Source: Chloroflexota bacterium
GTDB taxonomy: Bacteria > Chloroflexota > Dehalococcoidia > SM23-28-2 > RBG-16-64-32
Direction of reading: 5' to 3'
Length of the DNA: 64,000 nt
Assembly: GCA_029262695.1 (NCBI GenBank)
Contig: JAJCYV010000008.1
Location: 1-64,000, forward strand
The notes beneath the pieces are model-generated. The model worked only from the letters and a program-made list of their open reading frames with translations. It made no database searches and was not told the DNA's origin. Positions 16,641 through 24,428 of the stretch are shown in pieces. The position numbers and the translations under genes were made by a program. Positions within the stretch are counted from its first letter, which is position 1; each line of letters starts with the position of its first letter.

Positions 16641-17876
16641 ATGGCGACATACCTTGAGCTGAACAAGAAGCTGACAGAAGAAGAAGAGGCGATCAAGCAG
16701 CAGGTCCACCGCTTCGCGGTCGATGTCCTGCGGCCGGCGGCGATGGAGCTGGACAAGATGCCACCGGATAAGGTGATCGAAGGCGGCTCACCGTACTGGA
16801 ACGTCTTCCGTCAGGCCTACGAGCTGGGGTACAGCCGGAGCTACCTGCCGGCGGCGCTCAACGGCGCTGACCTTTCGCCGCTGGCCCGCCACATCTTCAC
16901 GGAAGAGATGGGCTGGGGCAGCGCCGACTTCGCGGTTGGCATCGGCGTCACCTCGTTCCCGTTCGGCTACGCTGCGATGAGCGGCAACCAGGACATCCTG
17001 AAGGATCACGTACTACCGTTCACGCAGGACAAGGAAGCGCGCTTCATCGGTTGCTGGGCCATCACCGAGCCGCAGCACGGCTCCGACATGCTGATGGTCG
17101 GCACGCCGCAGTTCCGCGAACCGGAGGCCGCCGGCGACGTGCGCGCCAAGCTCGATGGCGACGAGTGGGTGATCAATGGCCAGAAGGCGGCGTGGGTCTC
17201 AAACGGCACCGTTGCCTCGCACGCGCTGCTCTTCCTGAACACGGATGAGAGCCAGGGACAGGAGGGCGGCGGCGTCGCTTTCGTGCCGCTCGACCTGCCG
17301 GGCGTGACGAGGGGAAAGCCGCTCGACAAGCTCGGTCAGCGGGCGCTGAACCAGGGCGAAATCTTCTTCGACAACGTCCGCGTGGCGAAGCCGTTCATGC
17401 TCGTCGAGCCCGGCGGGTACCCGTTCGTGATCCACTCGGTGCTGGCCGGCGCCAACGCCTTCATGGGCGCAACGTTCACCGGACTCGCCCGCGCCGCCTT
17501 CGAGGAGGGCCTGGACTACGCGCGCAAGCGCGTGCAGGGAGCGAAGCCGATCACGGAGCACCAGGCCGTGCAGCTGAAGCTGATCGACATGTTCATCAGC
17601 GTCGAGGCCGCGCGCCAGTTCTCCCGTGCCGCCCTCATCTACAACTCGGAGACGAGCCCGCCGGAGACGCAGTATTCGCAGGCGTCGAAGGTCTTCTGCA
17701 CGAACGCCGCGTTCAAGGTGGCGAGCGACTCGCTACAGTTGCACGGCGGAATGGGACTCGCGAAGGAGATGCTGATCGAGAAGCTCTTCCGCGACGCCCG
17801 CGCCTCGCTGATTGAGGACGGCACGAACGAAGTGATGGCGCTCTCCGCCGCTCGCAAGGTCATCGACGCGTACTAG
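16641..17876 (+). CDS. acyl-CoA dehydrogenase family protein
   Basis: 411-residue flavoprotein for alpha,beta-dehydrogenation of acyl-CoA, passing electrons to ETF. It has the FAD/substrate block ITEPQHGSDM, the beta-domain LDKLGQRALNQGEIFFDNVRV and the C-terminal helical signature ending GTNEV. The usual catalytic Glu sits immediately before Gly in YEGTNE; here the order is IEDGTNEV (about residue 391), so Asp occupies that place with Glu one residue earlier. This may mark a distinct subfamily. GAGGGG precedes ATG 16641. Confidence 0.88.
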   Translation: MATYLELNKKLTEEEEAIKQQVHRFAVDVLRPAAMELDKMPPDKVIEGGSPYWNVFRQAYELGYSRSYLPAALNGADLSPLARHIFTEEMGWGSADFAVGIGVTSFPFGYAAMSGNQDILKDHVLPFTQDKEARFIGCWAITEPQHGSDMLMVGTPQFREPEAAGDVRAKLDGDEWVINGQKAAWVSNGTVASHALLFLNTDESQGQEGGGVAFVPLDLPGVTRGKPLDKLGQRALNQGEIFFDNVRVAKPFMLVEPGGYPFVIHSVLAGANAFMGATFTGLARAAFEEGLDYARKRVQGAKPITEHQAVQLKLIDMFISVEAARQFSRAALIYNSETSPPETQYSQASKVFCTNAAFKVASDSLQLHGGMGLAKEMLIEKLFRDARASLIEDGTNEVMALSAARKVIDAY

Positions 17877-17896
17877 CGCTGCGGGACGCCGCAGAC

Positions 17897-17928
17897 GCGC
17901 AGAAGCGGCCCGAAGGCCGCCTCTGCGC
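17897..17928. repeat. inverted repeat between convergent genes
   Basis: GCGCAGA and GCGGCC arms around CGAA form a long hairpin between the acyl-CoA dehydrogenase and the secreted His-rich gene. There is no T-run on either side, so terminator function is unproven. Confidence 0.5.
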
Positions 17929-17987
17929 ATCCATCCGCCACCAGCCGGGCCCTTGCGAGGGGCATGGGGCCACGGCTGTCTCGTTGT

Positions 17988-18737
17988 CTAGTTGAAGGTG
18001 GCGTCCGTCGCTCCTGCGTCATCGAGCGGGGCGCGGAAGCCGGGGCCCCCGAAGCGCGGGCCGCCAAACGGGCGGGAACCGTCGCCGAGGCCGTCCGGCC
18101 GGTCTTCGCCAGGTACCTTCTCGACGATGCGGTCGATCGACTCGGTGATCTTCGCGAGGATATTGTCGGCCTGCTCCTGCGTGATCGCCCCTTCACTGAC
18201 CTTCGCGTCTAGGTCGGCCGCGATGGCGGTGAGCAGGTCGGCCTTGAACTGCTCCACTTCGACGCCCTGAGCCGTCGCGACGTCGGCGAGGCTGTTGCCG
18301 TCGTGCAGCTCTTCCTGGAGCGCTTCGACTTCCATGCCGAGCACCTCAGCCGAGTTCTGGACGATGCCGGCGACGAGCCGCTGGAACTTGCCGTGGTGAC
18401 CGCCGTGATGACCGCCACCGAACGGCGGGAGCAGGCGTCCTTCGCCGCTCTCGATGCGCTCGATGATCTCCGCGGCCTCTTCCGCCGTGAGCGTGCCGTC
18501 GGCAACCTTCTCGTTGACCAGGTCGACGTGGCTCTGCGTCATCGCCCCTTCAAGCTCCTCAACGGTGATGCCGAGGTTATCCGCCAGCACTTCGAGGTAG
18601 TGGTCGACGGGCCGTTCTCCCTCGACGGCTGCGGTGTCGCCTTCCGGAGTGGCCTCCTGGGCGCCCGCACCGGCGACGGCGACGATGCCGACGGCCAGCG
18701 CTGCCAGTACACCTCCTGCGACTAGGAACTTTTTCAC
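17988..18737 (-). CDS. secreted His/Gly-rich helical protein divergent from a two-component system
   Basis: 249 residues starting at GTG 18737 with AAGGAGGG seven bases upstream. A signal peptide (about 1-26) is followed by two related helical modules: LEVLADNLGITVEELEGAM...LTAEEAAEIIERI, and AEVLGMEVEALQEEL...ITQEQADNILAKI. Between them lies a His-rich GGGHHGGHHGKF stretch that could bind metal. A Gly/Pro/Arg/Phe tail ends the protein. No named family is recognised. The promoter carries CTAAT/CTAAC boxes 11 bp apart, as does the divergent response regulator, so it is a likely target of that system. Confidence 0.7.
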   Translation of the reverse strand: MKKFLVAGGVLAALAVGIVAVAGAGAQEATPEGDTAAVEGERPVDHYLEVLADNLGITVEELEGAMTQSHVDLVNEKVADGTLTAEEAAEIIERIESGEGRLLPPFGGGHHGGHHGKFQRLVAGIVQNSAEVLGMEVEALQEELHDGNSLADVATAQGVEVEQFKADLLTAIAADLDAKVSEGAITQEQADNILAKITESIDRIVEKVPGEDRPDGLGDGSRPFGGPRFGGPGFRAPLDDAGATDATFN

Positions 18738-18805
18738 TCGATCCCTCCTTCTGAGAATTGCTCTTTGGTTCTAGAGCCATACTCTCGTTGCGCCATGAAC
18801 CGACT

Positions 18806-18831
18806 ATTAGAGGGGCGTTAGAGTTTCTTAA
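18806..18831 (-). promoter_or_regulatory. direct-repeat boxes upstream of the secreted His-rich gene
   Basis: Minus strand TTAAG (18831-18827), CTAAC (18821-18817) and CTAAT (18810-18806). The last two are exactly 11 bases apart and the first step is 10. They lie about 70-95 bases before the GTG start. Confidence 0.5.
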
Positions 18832-18850
18832 TGCTGGAAGGTTGGGGTCC

Positions 18851-18877
18851 GTTCGCCCTGAGTATCGAAGGGCGAAC
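18851..18877. repeat. REP-like hairpin with TATCGA loop
   Basis: GTTCGCCCT / AGGGCGAAC arms around GAGTATCGA. Arms and loop core match the copy at 49072-49101, and the loop matches 48974-49005 in reverse orientation. Confidence 0.7.
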
Positions 18878-18996
18878 AGGGGGCTGCCAACGGATCGATC
18901 AACGGATAAGCGAATCACGCCAGCGCGGGAACATCCGTCTACCCGTTTCCCGTATTAGTTGACAGAATCCCCGCGGGCGAAACCGGATGTGCGCCG

Positions 18997-19012
18997 TTAA
19001 CGTTCCTTTAAT
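18997..19012 (+). promoter_or_regulatory. autoregulatory-type direct repeats at the response regulator promoter
   Basis: TTAAC at 18997-19001 and TTAAT at 19008-19012, 11 bases apart. They overlap the expected -35 region of a TACCAT -10 (19023-19028), as for a PhoB-type activator site. Confidence 0.5.
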
Positions 19013-19039
19013 GTCAAGCGTCTACCATCCAGGCGAACC

Positions 19040-19711
19040 ATGTACGTACTACTTGTGGAAGATGAACGCCGCCTCTCGCAACTCGTGCGCCGCGTGCTCG
19101 AAGAAGAAGGCCACACCGTCGATGCCGCTTTCGACGGCGAGGAAGGTCTGGCGATGGGCCTCGAAGGCACGCACGACGTGATCCTGCTCGACATCATGCT
19201 CCCGGAGAAGGACGGCATCGAGGTCTGCAAGTCGCTCCGCCGCAAGAAGGTCGACACGCCCGTCCTGCTCCTGACCGCGCTCGACGGCGTGGACGACCGC
19301 GTCCGCGGCCTCGACGCCGGCGCCGACGACTACCTGCCGAAGCCGTTCGCCTTCCAGGAGCTGCTGGCCCGTCTGCGCGCCCTCTCCCGTCGCCGCGTCC
19401 AGACGAGCGACCCGCTGGAGATGAAGGTTAACGATCTGAGCCTCGACGTGCGCCGCCGTCGTGCCGAGCGCGACGGGAGTCCGATCGATCTCAGCCCGAA
19501 GGAGTTCTCGCTGCTCGAGTTCCTCATGCGCAACCAGGGTCGCGTCGTCACCCGGACGCAAATACTGGACCACCTCTGGGGCTACGACTTCGCGACTGAC
19601 TCCAACCTCGTCGACGTCTACGTGGCTTACCTCCGCCGCAAGGTCGATAAGGGCCACGACCAAAAGCTGATCCGCACGGTCCGGGGCGTCGGTTACGCCC
19701 TCGGTGATTAG
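19040..19711 (+). CDS. OmpR/PhoB-family response regulator
   Basis: 223 residues. Receiver domain about 1-118 has acidic pocket Glu7-Asp8, phospho-acceptor Asp51 (LLDIMLP), Thr79 and Lys101. The winged-helix effector (about 130-223) contains LSPKEFSLLEFLMRNQGRV and ends VRGVGYALGD, the OmpR/PhoB type. Transcription factor partnered with the kinase starting two bases downstream. The promoter carries an 11-bp direct repeat suited to its own family, so autoregulation is likely. The signal is unknown. Confidence 0.93.
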   Translation: MYVLLVEDERRLSQLVRRVLEEEGHTVDAAFDGEEGLAMGLEGTHDVILLDIMLPEKDGIEVCKSLRRKKVDTPVLLLTALDGVDDRVRGLDAGADDYLPKPFAFQELLARLRALSRRRVQTSDPLEMKVNDLSLDVRRRRAERDGSPIDLSPKEFSLLEFLMRNQGRVVTRTQILDHLWGYDFATDSNLVDVYVAYLRRKVDKGHDQKLIRTVRGVGYALGD

Positions 19712-19713
19712 GC

Positions 19714-20979
19714 ATGTTCAGCGCGGCTCGGTGGCGCCTGGCGCTCTGGTTTGCCGGCGCCTTCGCCGTGCTCCTCGTTCTCATCGGGGGTGCCGTTTAC
19801 TTCGTCACCCGGGCGGCTCTGTACGATCAGGTCGACGACGACCTGCAGACGCGAATCTCAGCCCTTCAGAGCACGCTCATCCGGGAGTTTCGCGGGCCGC
19901 TGGGCCCGGGCATTCAGCGCGACGAGTTCCGGCTTGCGGCTCGTTTGCTGTCTGCGGGAGGCTATTCGGCTGCCATCGTCGTAGAGGGAGAGGGCGACCC
20001 GGTCGGCACGGCGAACATCGAGGAGATCGCGATCCCGTCGTTCGAGGAGCTCAGGGCGGATGTCGGCGAGGGTTCAGCCATCATTGACAGCAGCACGTCG
20101 GGTGGTGAGGACGTTCGCCTGCTTGTGGAGCGGCTGGGCCCGACTGCCTTCATGACCGTGGGGCGTAGCATCGAGCCAGAGCAGCAGGCGCTGAACCGGC
20201 TGCTCCTCGTCCTGGCCGCCGGCGGCGTCTTCGGCCTGGCGTTGGCCTGTGGCGGTGGCTTCCTGCTCTCAGGGCGTGCGCTGCGGCCGATCCGGAGCGC
20301 AATGGACGCCCAGCGCACCTTCGTCGCCGACGCCTCGCACGAGCTGCGGACGCCGCTCTCGCTAATCCGCGCCAACGCCGAGATCATGAAGCGCGAGGGC
20401 GCAGGTGAGAGCGCCGAGTCGGTGGACGACATCATCAAAGAGACGGACCACCTGAGCTACCTTGTCGGCCAGATGCTGACGCTGGCGCGCGCCGATGTGC
20501 ACGAATCGCCCTTCGCGAGAGAGGACGTCGACCTTTCGAGCCTGGCCGGCGATATCGTCCGCGAGGCGCAGGTGCTGGCGCGCGAGAAGTCGATCACGCT
20601 CGTCTACGAAGGTGAGGACGGTCTGCACGTGGCCGGCGACGGGCAGCGGCTGCGCGAAGTCCTGCTGATCCTGCTCGACAATGCGTTCAAGTACAGCGAC
20701 GAGGGTGGGAGCGTCAGCGTGCGGCTGGCGGCCGAGGGCTCTGGTGTCCGCCTCGCCGTCGCCGACAAGGGCCACGGCATCCCGGCCTCCGATCTGCCCC
20801 ACGTCTTCGATCGCTTCTACCGCGTCGACAAGGCGCGTTCCCGCGAGATGGGTGGCACGGGGTTGGGCTTGGCGATCGCGCTCTGGATCACCGAAGAGCA
20901 CGGCGGGACGGTCCGCCTTGAGAGCGTGGCCGGCGAGGGAACGACGGTTACCGTCGGACTGCCGGCGGTCAAGGCCTAG
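19714..20979 (+). CDS. two-component sensor histidine kinase
   Basis: 421-residue membrane kinase. TM1 is about 8-33, an extracytoplasmic sensor region about 34-160, and TM2 about 165-190. A short HAMP-like linker leads to HisKA with SHELRTPLS (His about 208). The catalytic domain has the N box LLDNAFKYSD (about 320), G1 VADKGHGIP and G2 GGTGLGLAIA. It begins two bases after the response-regulator stop, so the pair is translationally linked. The sensor region is not a named domain, so the ligand cannot be stated. Confidence 0.93.
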   Translation: MFSAARWRLALWFAGAFAVLLVLIGGAVYFVTRAALYDQVDDDLQTRISALQSTLIREFRGPLGPGIQRDEFRLAARLLSAGGYSAAIVVEGEGDPVGTANIEEIAIPSFEELRADVGEGSAIIDSSTSGGEDVRLLVERLGPTAFMTVGRSIEPEQQALNRLLLVLAAGGVFGLALACGGGFLLSGRALRPIRSAMDAQRTFVADASHELRTPLSLIRANAEIMKREGAGESAESVDDIIKETDHLSYLVGQMLTLARADVHESPFAREDVDLSSLAGDIVREAQVLAREKSITLVYEGEDGLHVAGDGQRLREVLLILLDNAFKYSDEGGSVSVRLAAEGSGVRLAVADKGHGIPASDLPHVFDRFYRVDKARSREMGGTGLGLAIALWITEEHGGTVRLESVAGEGTTVTVGLPAVKA

Positions 20980-20994
20980 GGTTGTCGCCGGGCG

Positions 20995-21852
20995 CTAGGA
21001 TGAGCCGTCGGCGCTCGCTGGCGCCAGTTCCGGGTGGCCGGACCAGCGCCAGGCCACGTTCGTCGCGCTTACGCCCATAAGGATTCCGTGCAGCGCCGAC
21101 GGGTGGATGTAGAGGCCGGCGGCCGGATCGTTTGCCAGTTGCTGGTAGCGGCCATCGCTGGCGTCCAGCCGGTCCTTGATCGCGCTGGCGTCCGGCGTTT
21201 CGACGAAGCACATGTAGACCGACTGTCCGCGACGCTCATAGAAGCGCCCCATGGAGCGCGTCGAGTCTGTCGTCTGCGTGATCTCGATGCGGTCGAGGCG
21301 TTCGGGCGGGTTGAACAGCGTTAGCGTGCCGACGTAGCCCCACATGTCGCTGTCGATCGGCGAGAAGCGGGACGGGTCCAGCCCAAAGATCCGCGTGTAG
21401 AAGTCGGCGGCCGCCTTGTGGTCGTCGACGACGTTCGTCACTTCGTAGACGAAGGAGATGAGGCCGGCCGGATCGCGCTGCTCGCTCTGGCGGATGGCCG
21501 TGCGCATGCCGTGCGTTTGGTCCGGCTCGATGTAGAGTGAGCCTGCTTCACGGCTGAACTTGATGCCGTTGCCCTCAAGGCTGCGCGTCAGGTCATCGAG
21601 GTCCGGCGTCGAGAAGCCGCCACCGAAGATGCCCTCACCGCGTGACTCCAGCAGCTCCGCGACTGGCCCATCGCCCGCCGGCTCGAGCAGGTCGAACTCG
21701 CTGTCGCCGGCGCGCATGGTAGTGCGGCTCGCAGCGTAGAGTGCGAGTGTATCGACGCCGACCTTCACAGCGCCGAGGACGGCGCTGAAGGTGTCGGCGG
21801 CGGCGGCGCGGTCACGCACCGCAACCAGCATGCGATCGACGCGATCAAGCAT
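20995..21852 (-). CDS. two-domain VOC (glyoxalase-fold) protein
   Basis: 285 residues with two vicinal-oxygen-chelate halves, opening VDRMLVAVRDRAAAADTFS and, in the second half, DDHKAAADFYTRIFGL. A signature such as HxxxE metal pairs is not fully clear, so catalysis is uncertain; dioxygenase-like or binding roles are possible. ATG 21852 has no Shine-Dalgarno. The terminator of the upstream zinc ribbon gene runs up to the start, so expression probably depends on read-through or a promoter within it. Confidence 0.75.
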   Translation of the reverse strand: MLDRVDRMLVAVRDRAAAADTFSAVLGAVKVGVDTLALYAASRTTMRAGDSEFDLLEPAGDGPVAELLESRGEGIFGGGFSTPDLDDLTRSLEGNGIKFSREAGSLYIEPDQTHGMRTAIRQSEQRDPAGLISFVYEVTNVVDDHKAAADFYTRIFGLDPSRFSPIDSDMWGYVGTLTLFNPPERLDRIEITQTTDSTRSMGRFYERRGQSVYMCFVETPDASAIKDRLDASDGRYQQLANDPAAGLYIHPSALHGILMGVSATNVAWRWSGHPELAPASADGSS

Positions 21853-21891
21853 TCGTAGAAAAGAGTTAGCCCCGCCGGGTGGCGGGGCTAA
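21853..21891 (-). terminator. rho-independent terminator after DUF5679 gene
   Basis: Perfect 11-bp arms TTAGCCCCGCC / GGCGGGGCTAA (21866-21891) with a 4-base loop. On the minus strand CTCTTTTCT follows. It lies just past the small zinc ribbon gene. Confidence 0.75.
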
Positions 21892-21907
21892 AGATTGGCT
21901 GGGGTGG

Positions 21908-22051
21908 TTAGGACGACTTGCCGATGCGGGTGATCTTGGTGCCGCAGACCGGGCATGTGCCCTGTGTCGCGGGGCGGCCGTTCTTCAGGGTGACTGATAC
22001 CGAGTTCTGGATTTCGCGCTTTGTCCGACACTTGAGACAATAGCCTTCCAT
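21908..22051 (-). CDS. DUF5679 zinc-ribbon protein
   Basis: 47 residues, MEGYCLKCRTKREI... with CxxC (Cys5, Cys8) and CPVCGTKITRIGK, the compact four-cysteine DUF5679 zinc ribbon. Short start-to-domain spacing and AAGGAGGAGC before ATG 22051 fix the start; the longer frame to 22102 is not used. The function of the family is unknown; nucleic-acid or ribosome binding is a guess. It is monocistronic, with a strong promoter (22102-22129) and a terminator (21853-21891). Confidence 0.88.
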   Translation of the reverse strand: MEGYCLKCRTKREIQNSVSVTLKNGRPATQGTCPVCGTKITRIGKSS

Positions 22052-22101
22052 TGCTCCTCCTTGCCCCTGGCGGGGTGCGTATGGGCCTTCCGATGCGCAC
22101 A

Positions 22102-22129
22102 ACTATAGCGTTCCCATAACGTAAGTCAA
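22102..22129 (-). promoter_or_regulatory. sigma-70-type promoter of DUF5679 gene
   Basis: TTGACT (22129-22124), 16-base spacer, TATAGT (22107-22102) on the minus strand. The spacer contains a motif (22109-22124) shared with the promoter of the other small zinc ribbon at 51769-51788. Confidence 0.7.
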
Positions 22130-22242
22130 CATGTGCCGAAGGGCCTTTTCGTACGGATGACGCAGCTTTGCGCAGGTTTTGTGCGCCTTTCGCTCCTAAG
22201 AGAGCGTATAAGCAGGCTGCCAAACGGGGCGAGGGCCCCCGC

Positions 22243-23292
22243 TTAGTAGCGGTTTAGCTCGTCAATCAACCTGCGCAGCCGGCCGAAGCTGGACTGGTTG
22301 AAGTGGACAGCCAGGCGCTTGCAGTCCAGCTCGTCATCGTCGTCGATCTCGACCTTCGAAGGCTCCGACGCGCGGATGCCGCGACGCCCCAGGATGTCCT
22401 TGAAAGCGTGTCCCAGCCCGGCGATCTTGTCCTCCGGAGGCAGGCGGCAGACGCGCAGCATGAGCACGCCATCGACGTAGCGCTGCGACCGGTAGTTGGC
22501 GTAGAACCGGGTGATCTCCCTCACCGCCGACTTGATGCTCGTCGCGTGGTAAAGCAGGTGCAGGTCGTCCTCTGAGATCAGGCCGCGGCCCAGCAGCTGC
22601 GCTTCCGTGAAGCGCAGCCAGTCGCTCCAGAACGTGCTGCCCTCTTCTTCCAGGAGGACGACGGGGTGAAGGTCGCTCTTGCCGGTCTGCATGAGTGTCA
22701 GCAGCTCGTAGGTCTCATCCATCGTTCCGAAGCCGCCGGGCAGAAGGGCGAAGGCGTCCGACTCCTTGATGAACGTGACCTTGCGCGTGAAGAAGTACTT
22801 GTAGTTGATGAGCTTGGTGTTGCCCTGGATGAAGATGTTCGGCTCTGATTCCAGCGGCAGCCGGATCGAGGCACCGAAGCTCTTCTCCGCGCCCGCGCCT
22901 TCGTGTCCTGCGGCCATGATGCCGGGCCCGGCGCCGGTGATCACCATCCAGTTTTGGCGGGTCATCGCCTCCGCGAAGCGGCGCGTGTATTCATACGCCG
23001 GCTCGTCTGGTGTTGTTCGTGCGGAGCCGAAGATCGAGACTTTGAGGTGGCCCTGCCACTTCCTGAAGACGCGGAACGAGTAGGCGAACTCCTTGAGCGC
23101 CGCGTTTACCAACTTCTGCTCGCCGCGCTCGGCCTTGTCGCGGACGAGGCGCAGCGCCGTCGTCATCATCTCCTGGACAAGGTCGGCGTTGCCGTTGGCG
23201 CCGGACTCGGCAACGAGTTCGGCGATCTTCTCGTCAAGCGCCGTGTCGCCGGTGGTGTAGGGTCGGCGCCGGCGCTTCTTCGGTTCAACCAT
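22243..23292 (-). CDS. LOG-family (TIGR00730-type) Rossmann protein
   Basis: 349 residues. The central Rossmann fold (about 90-270) carries the lysine-decarboxylase-like signature LLPGGFGTMDETYELLT (PGGxGTxxE). Related LOG enzymes release cytokinin bases from ribotides or hydrolyse nucleotide monophosphates. N- and C-terminal extensions (basic KKRRRRP; acidic EIDDDDELD) place it in the long bacterial subfamily. The longer frame begins at 23310, but TAAGAT at 23301-23306 leaves ATG 23292, 8 bases on, as the leaderless start. Substrate unproven. Confidence 0.85.
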   Translation of the reverse strand: MVEPKKRRRRPYTTGDTALDEKIAELVAESGANGNADLVQEMMTTALRLVRDKAERGEQKLVNAALKEFAYSFRVFRKWQGHLKVSIFGSARTTPDEPAYEYTRRFAEAMTRQNWMVITGAGPGIMAAGHEGAGAEKSFGASIRLPLESEPNIFIQGNTKLINYKYFFTRKVTFIKESDAFALLPGGFGTMDETYELLTLMQTGKSDLHPVVLLEEEGSTFWSDWLRFTEAQLLGRGLISEDDLHLLYHATSIKSAVREITRFYANYRSQRYVDGVLMLRVCRLPPEDKIAGLGHAFKDILGRRGIRASEPSKVEIDDDDELDCKRLAVHFNQSSFGRLRRLIDELNRY

Positions 23293-23300
23293 CTGATTCG

Positions 23301-23306
23301 ATCTTA
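23301..23306 (-). promoter_or_regulatory. -10 box of leaderless LOG-family promoter
   Basis: TAAGAT on the minus strand, 8 bases before ATG 23292. It excludes the alternative start at 23310. Confidence 0.5.
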
Positions 23307-23366
23307 GCACTCGCGTGTGACAGATTTTCTGCAGGCCAGGACGCGGAACGCCATATCATAGTTGCC

Positions 23367-24428
23367 ATGGCGCGCACGATCGTTCACGCGGATCTCGACG
23401 CGTTCTACGCTTCCGTCGAGCAGCTGGATAATCCCGGGCTGCGTGGTAGACCCGTGGTCGTCGGCGGCTCGGCCGAGAGCCGCGGTGTAGTTGCCGCGGC
23501 CTCGTACGAGTCGCGCGCCTTCGGTGTACGTTCGGCGATGCCGATGAGTCGCGCGCTGCGCCTCTGCCCCGACGCTGTCCGCATCTCGCCGCGGTTCGAA
23601 CGCTACGGCGAAGTGTCGAAGCAGGTGATGGCGATCTTTCGCTCGATCACGCCGCTCATTGAGCCGCTGTCGCTGGATGAGGCGTTCCTGGACGTGAGCG
23701 GCCGCGAGAAGTTCCACGGCGGCCGGCGACCGCTCGCCGAGTTCCTGAAGGCCGACGTCAAGAAGCGCACCGGTCTCACCGTCTCAATTGGGCTCGGTAC
23801 GAACAAGACGGTTGCCAAGATCGCCTCCGCAAGCGGGAAGCCGGACGGGCTCGTCCTCGTGCCGGCGGGGCGCGAGGCGGAGTTCCTGGCGCCGCTACCC
23901 GTGCGCGCGCTATGGGGTATCGGCCCGAAGTCCGAGGCGGCGCTGGCGGACGCCGGCTTCGCGAGGATCAGCGACCTGGCAGCGTCCACTCCCGAACGGC
24001 TGGGGGCGATCCTCGGTTCGCGCGGCTCCGAAGTTCACGAGATGGCCTGTGGGCGTGACGAGCGGCCCATTGTCACGGACTCGGAGCGCAAGTCGGTCGG
24101 TGCGGAGACGACGTTCCCGCGCGACCTGCCGGACGGCGACGAGCTACGGCATCAGCTGCGCCGGATCGCGGAGGAGGTCGGGGGGCGGTTGCGCAGGCAC
24201 GGCGCGCGCGCGAAGACGATCGCGGTCAAGCTGCGGTATTCGAACTTCAACACGGTCACTCGTCAATCGACTCGCGAGGAGCCGGCGGACGACACGGACG
24301 CGATCTATGGTGAAGCGGCTGCGCTGCTGGAGAAAGTGGTGCGCAGCGGCGACAGGTTCCGGCTGATCGGGATATCGTGCAGCAACCTGGAGGAAGAGCG
24401 AAAGGAACAGCTCAAGCTTTTCGGCTGA
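23367..24428 (+). CDS. dinB: DNA polymerase IV (Y-family)
   Basis: 353-residue translesion polymerase. Catalytic carboxylates are in HADLDAFYASVEQ (Asp7, Asp9) and SLDEAFLDV (Asp-Glu). The helix-hairpin-helix thumb (ALWGIGPKSEAALADAG) and little-finger domain follow. A terminal QLKLFG resembles a beta-clamp-binding QLxLF motif. TATCAT at 23354-23359 is 7 bases before ATG, so the message looks leaderless; no LexA-type box was recognised. The 3' end overlaps the convergent HD-GYP gene by 17 bases. Confidence 0.95.
   Translation: MARTIVHADLDAFYASVEQLDNPGLRGRPVVVGGSAESRGVVAAASYESRAFGVRSAMPMSRALRLCPDAVRISPRFERYGEVSKQVMAIFRSITPLIEPLSLDEAFLDVSGREKFHGGRRPLAEFLKADVKKRTGLTVSIGLGTNKTVAKIASASGKPDGLVLVPAGREAEFLAPLPVRALWGIGPKSEAALADAGFARISDLAASTPERLGAILGSRGSEVHEMACGRDERPIVTDSERKSVGAETTFPRDLPDGDELRHQLRRIAEEVGGRLRRHGARAKTIAVKLRYSNFNTVTRQSTREEPADDTDAIYGEAAALLEKVVRSGDRFRLIGISCSNLEEERKEQLKLFG

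Larger units (their letters stand above)
18738..19039. other. 302-bp divergent intergenic region
   Basis: It holds the Shine-Dalgarno of the His-rich gene, two sets of 11-bp-spaced TTAAC-type boxes, a REP-like hairpin at 18851-18877 and the TACCAT -10 candidate of the response regulator (19023-19028). No further gene is visible. Confidence 0.6.
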
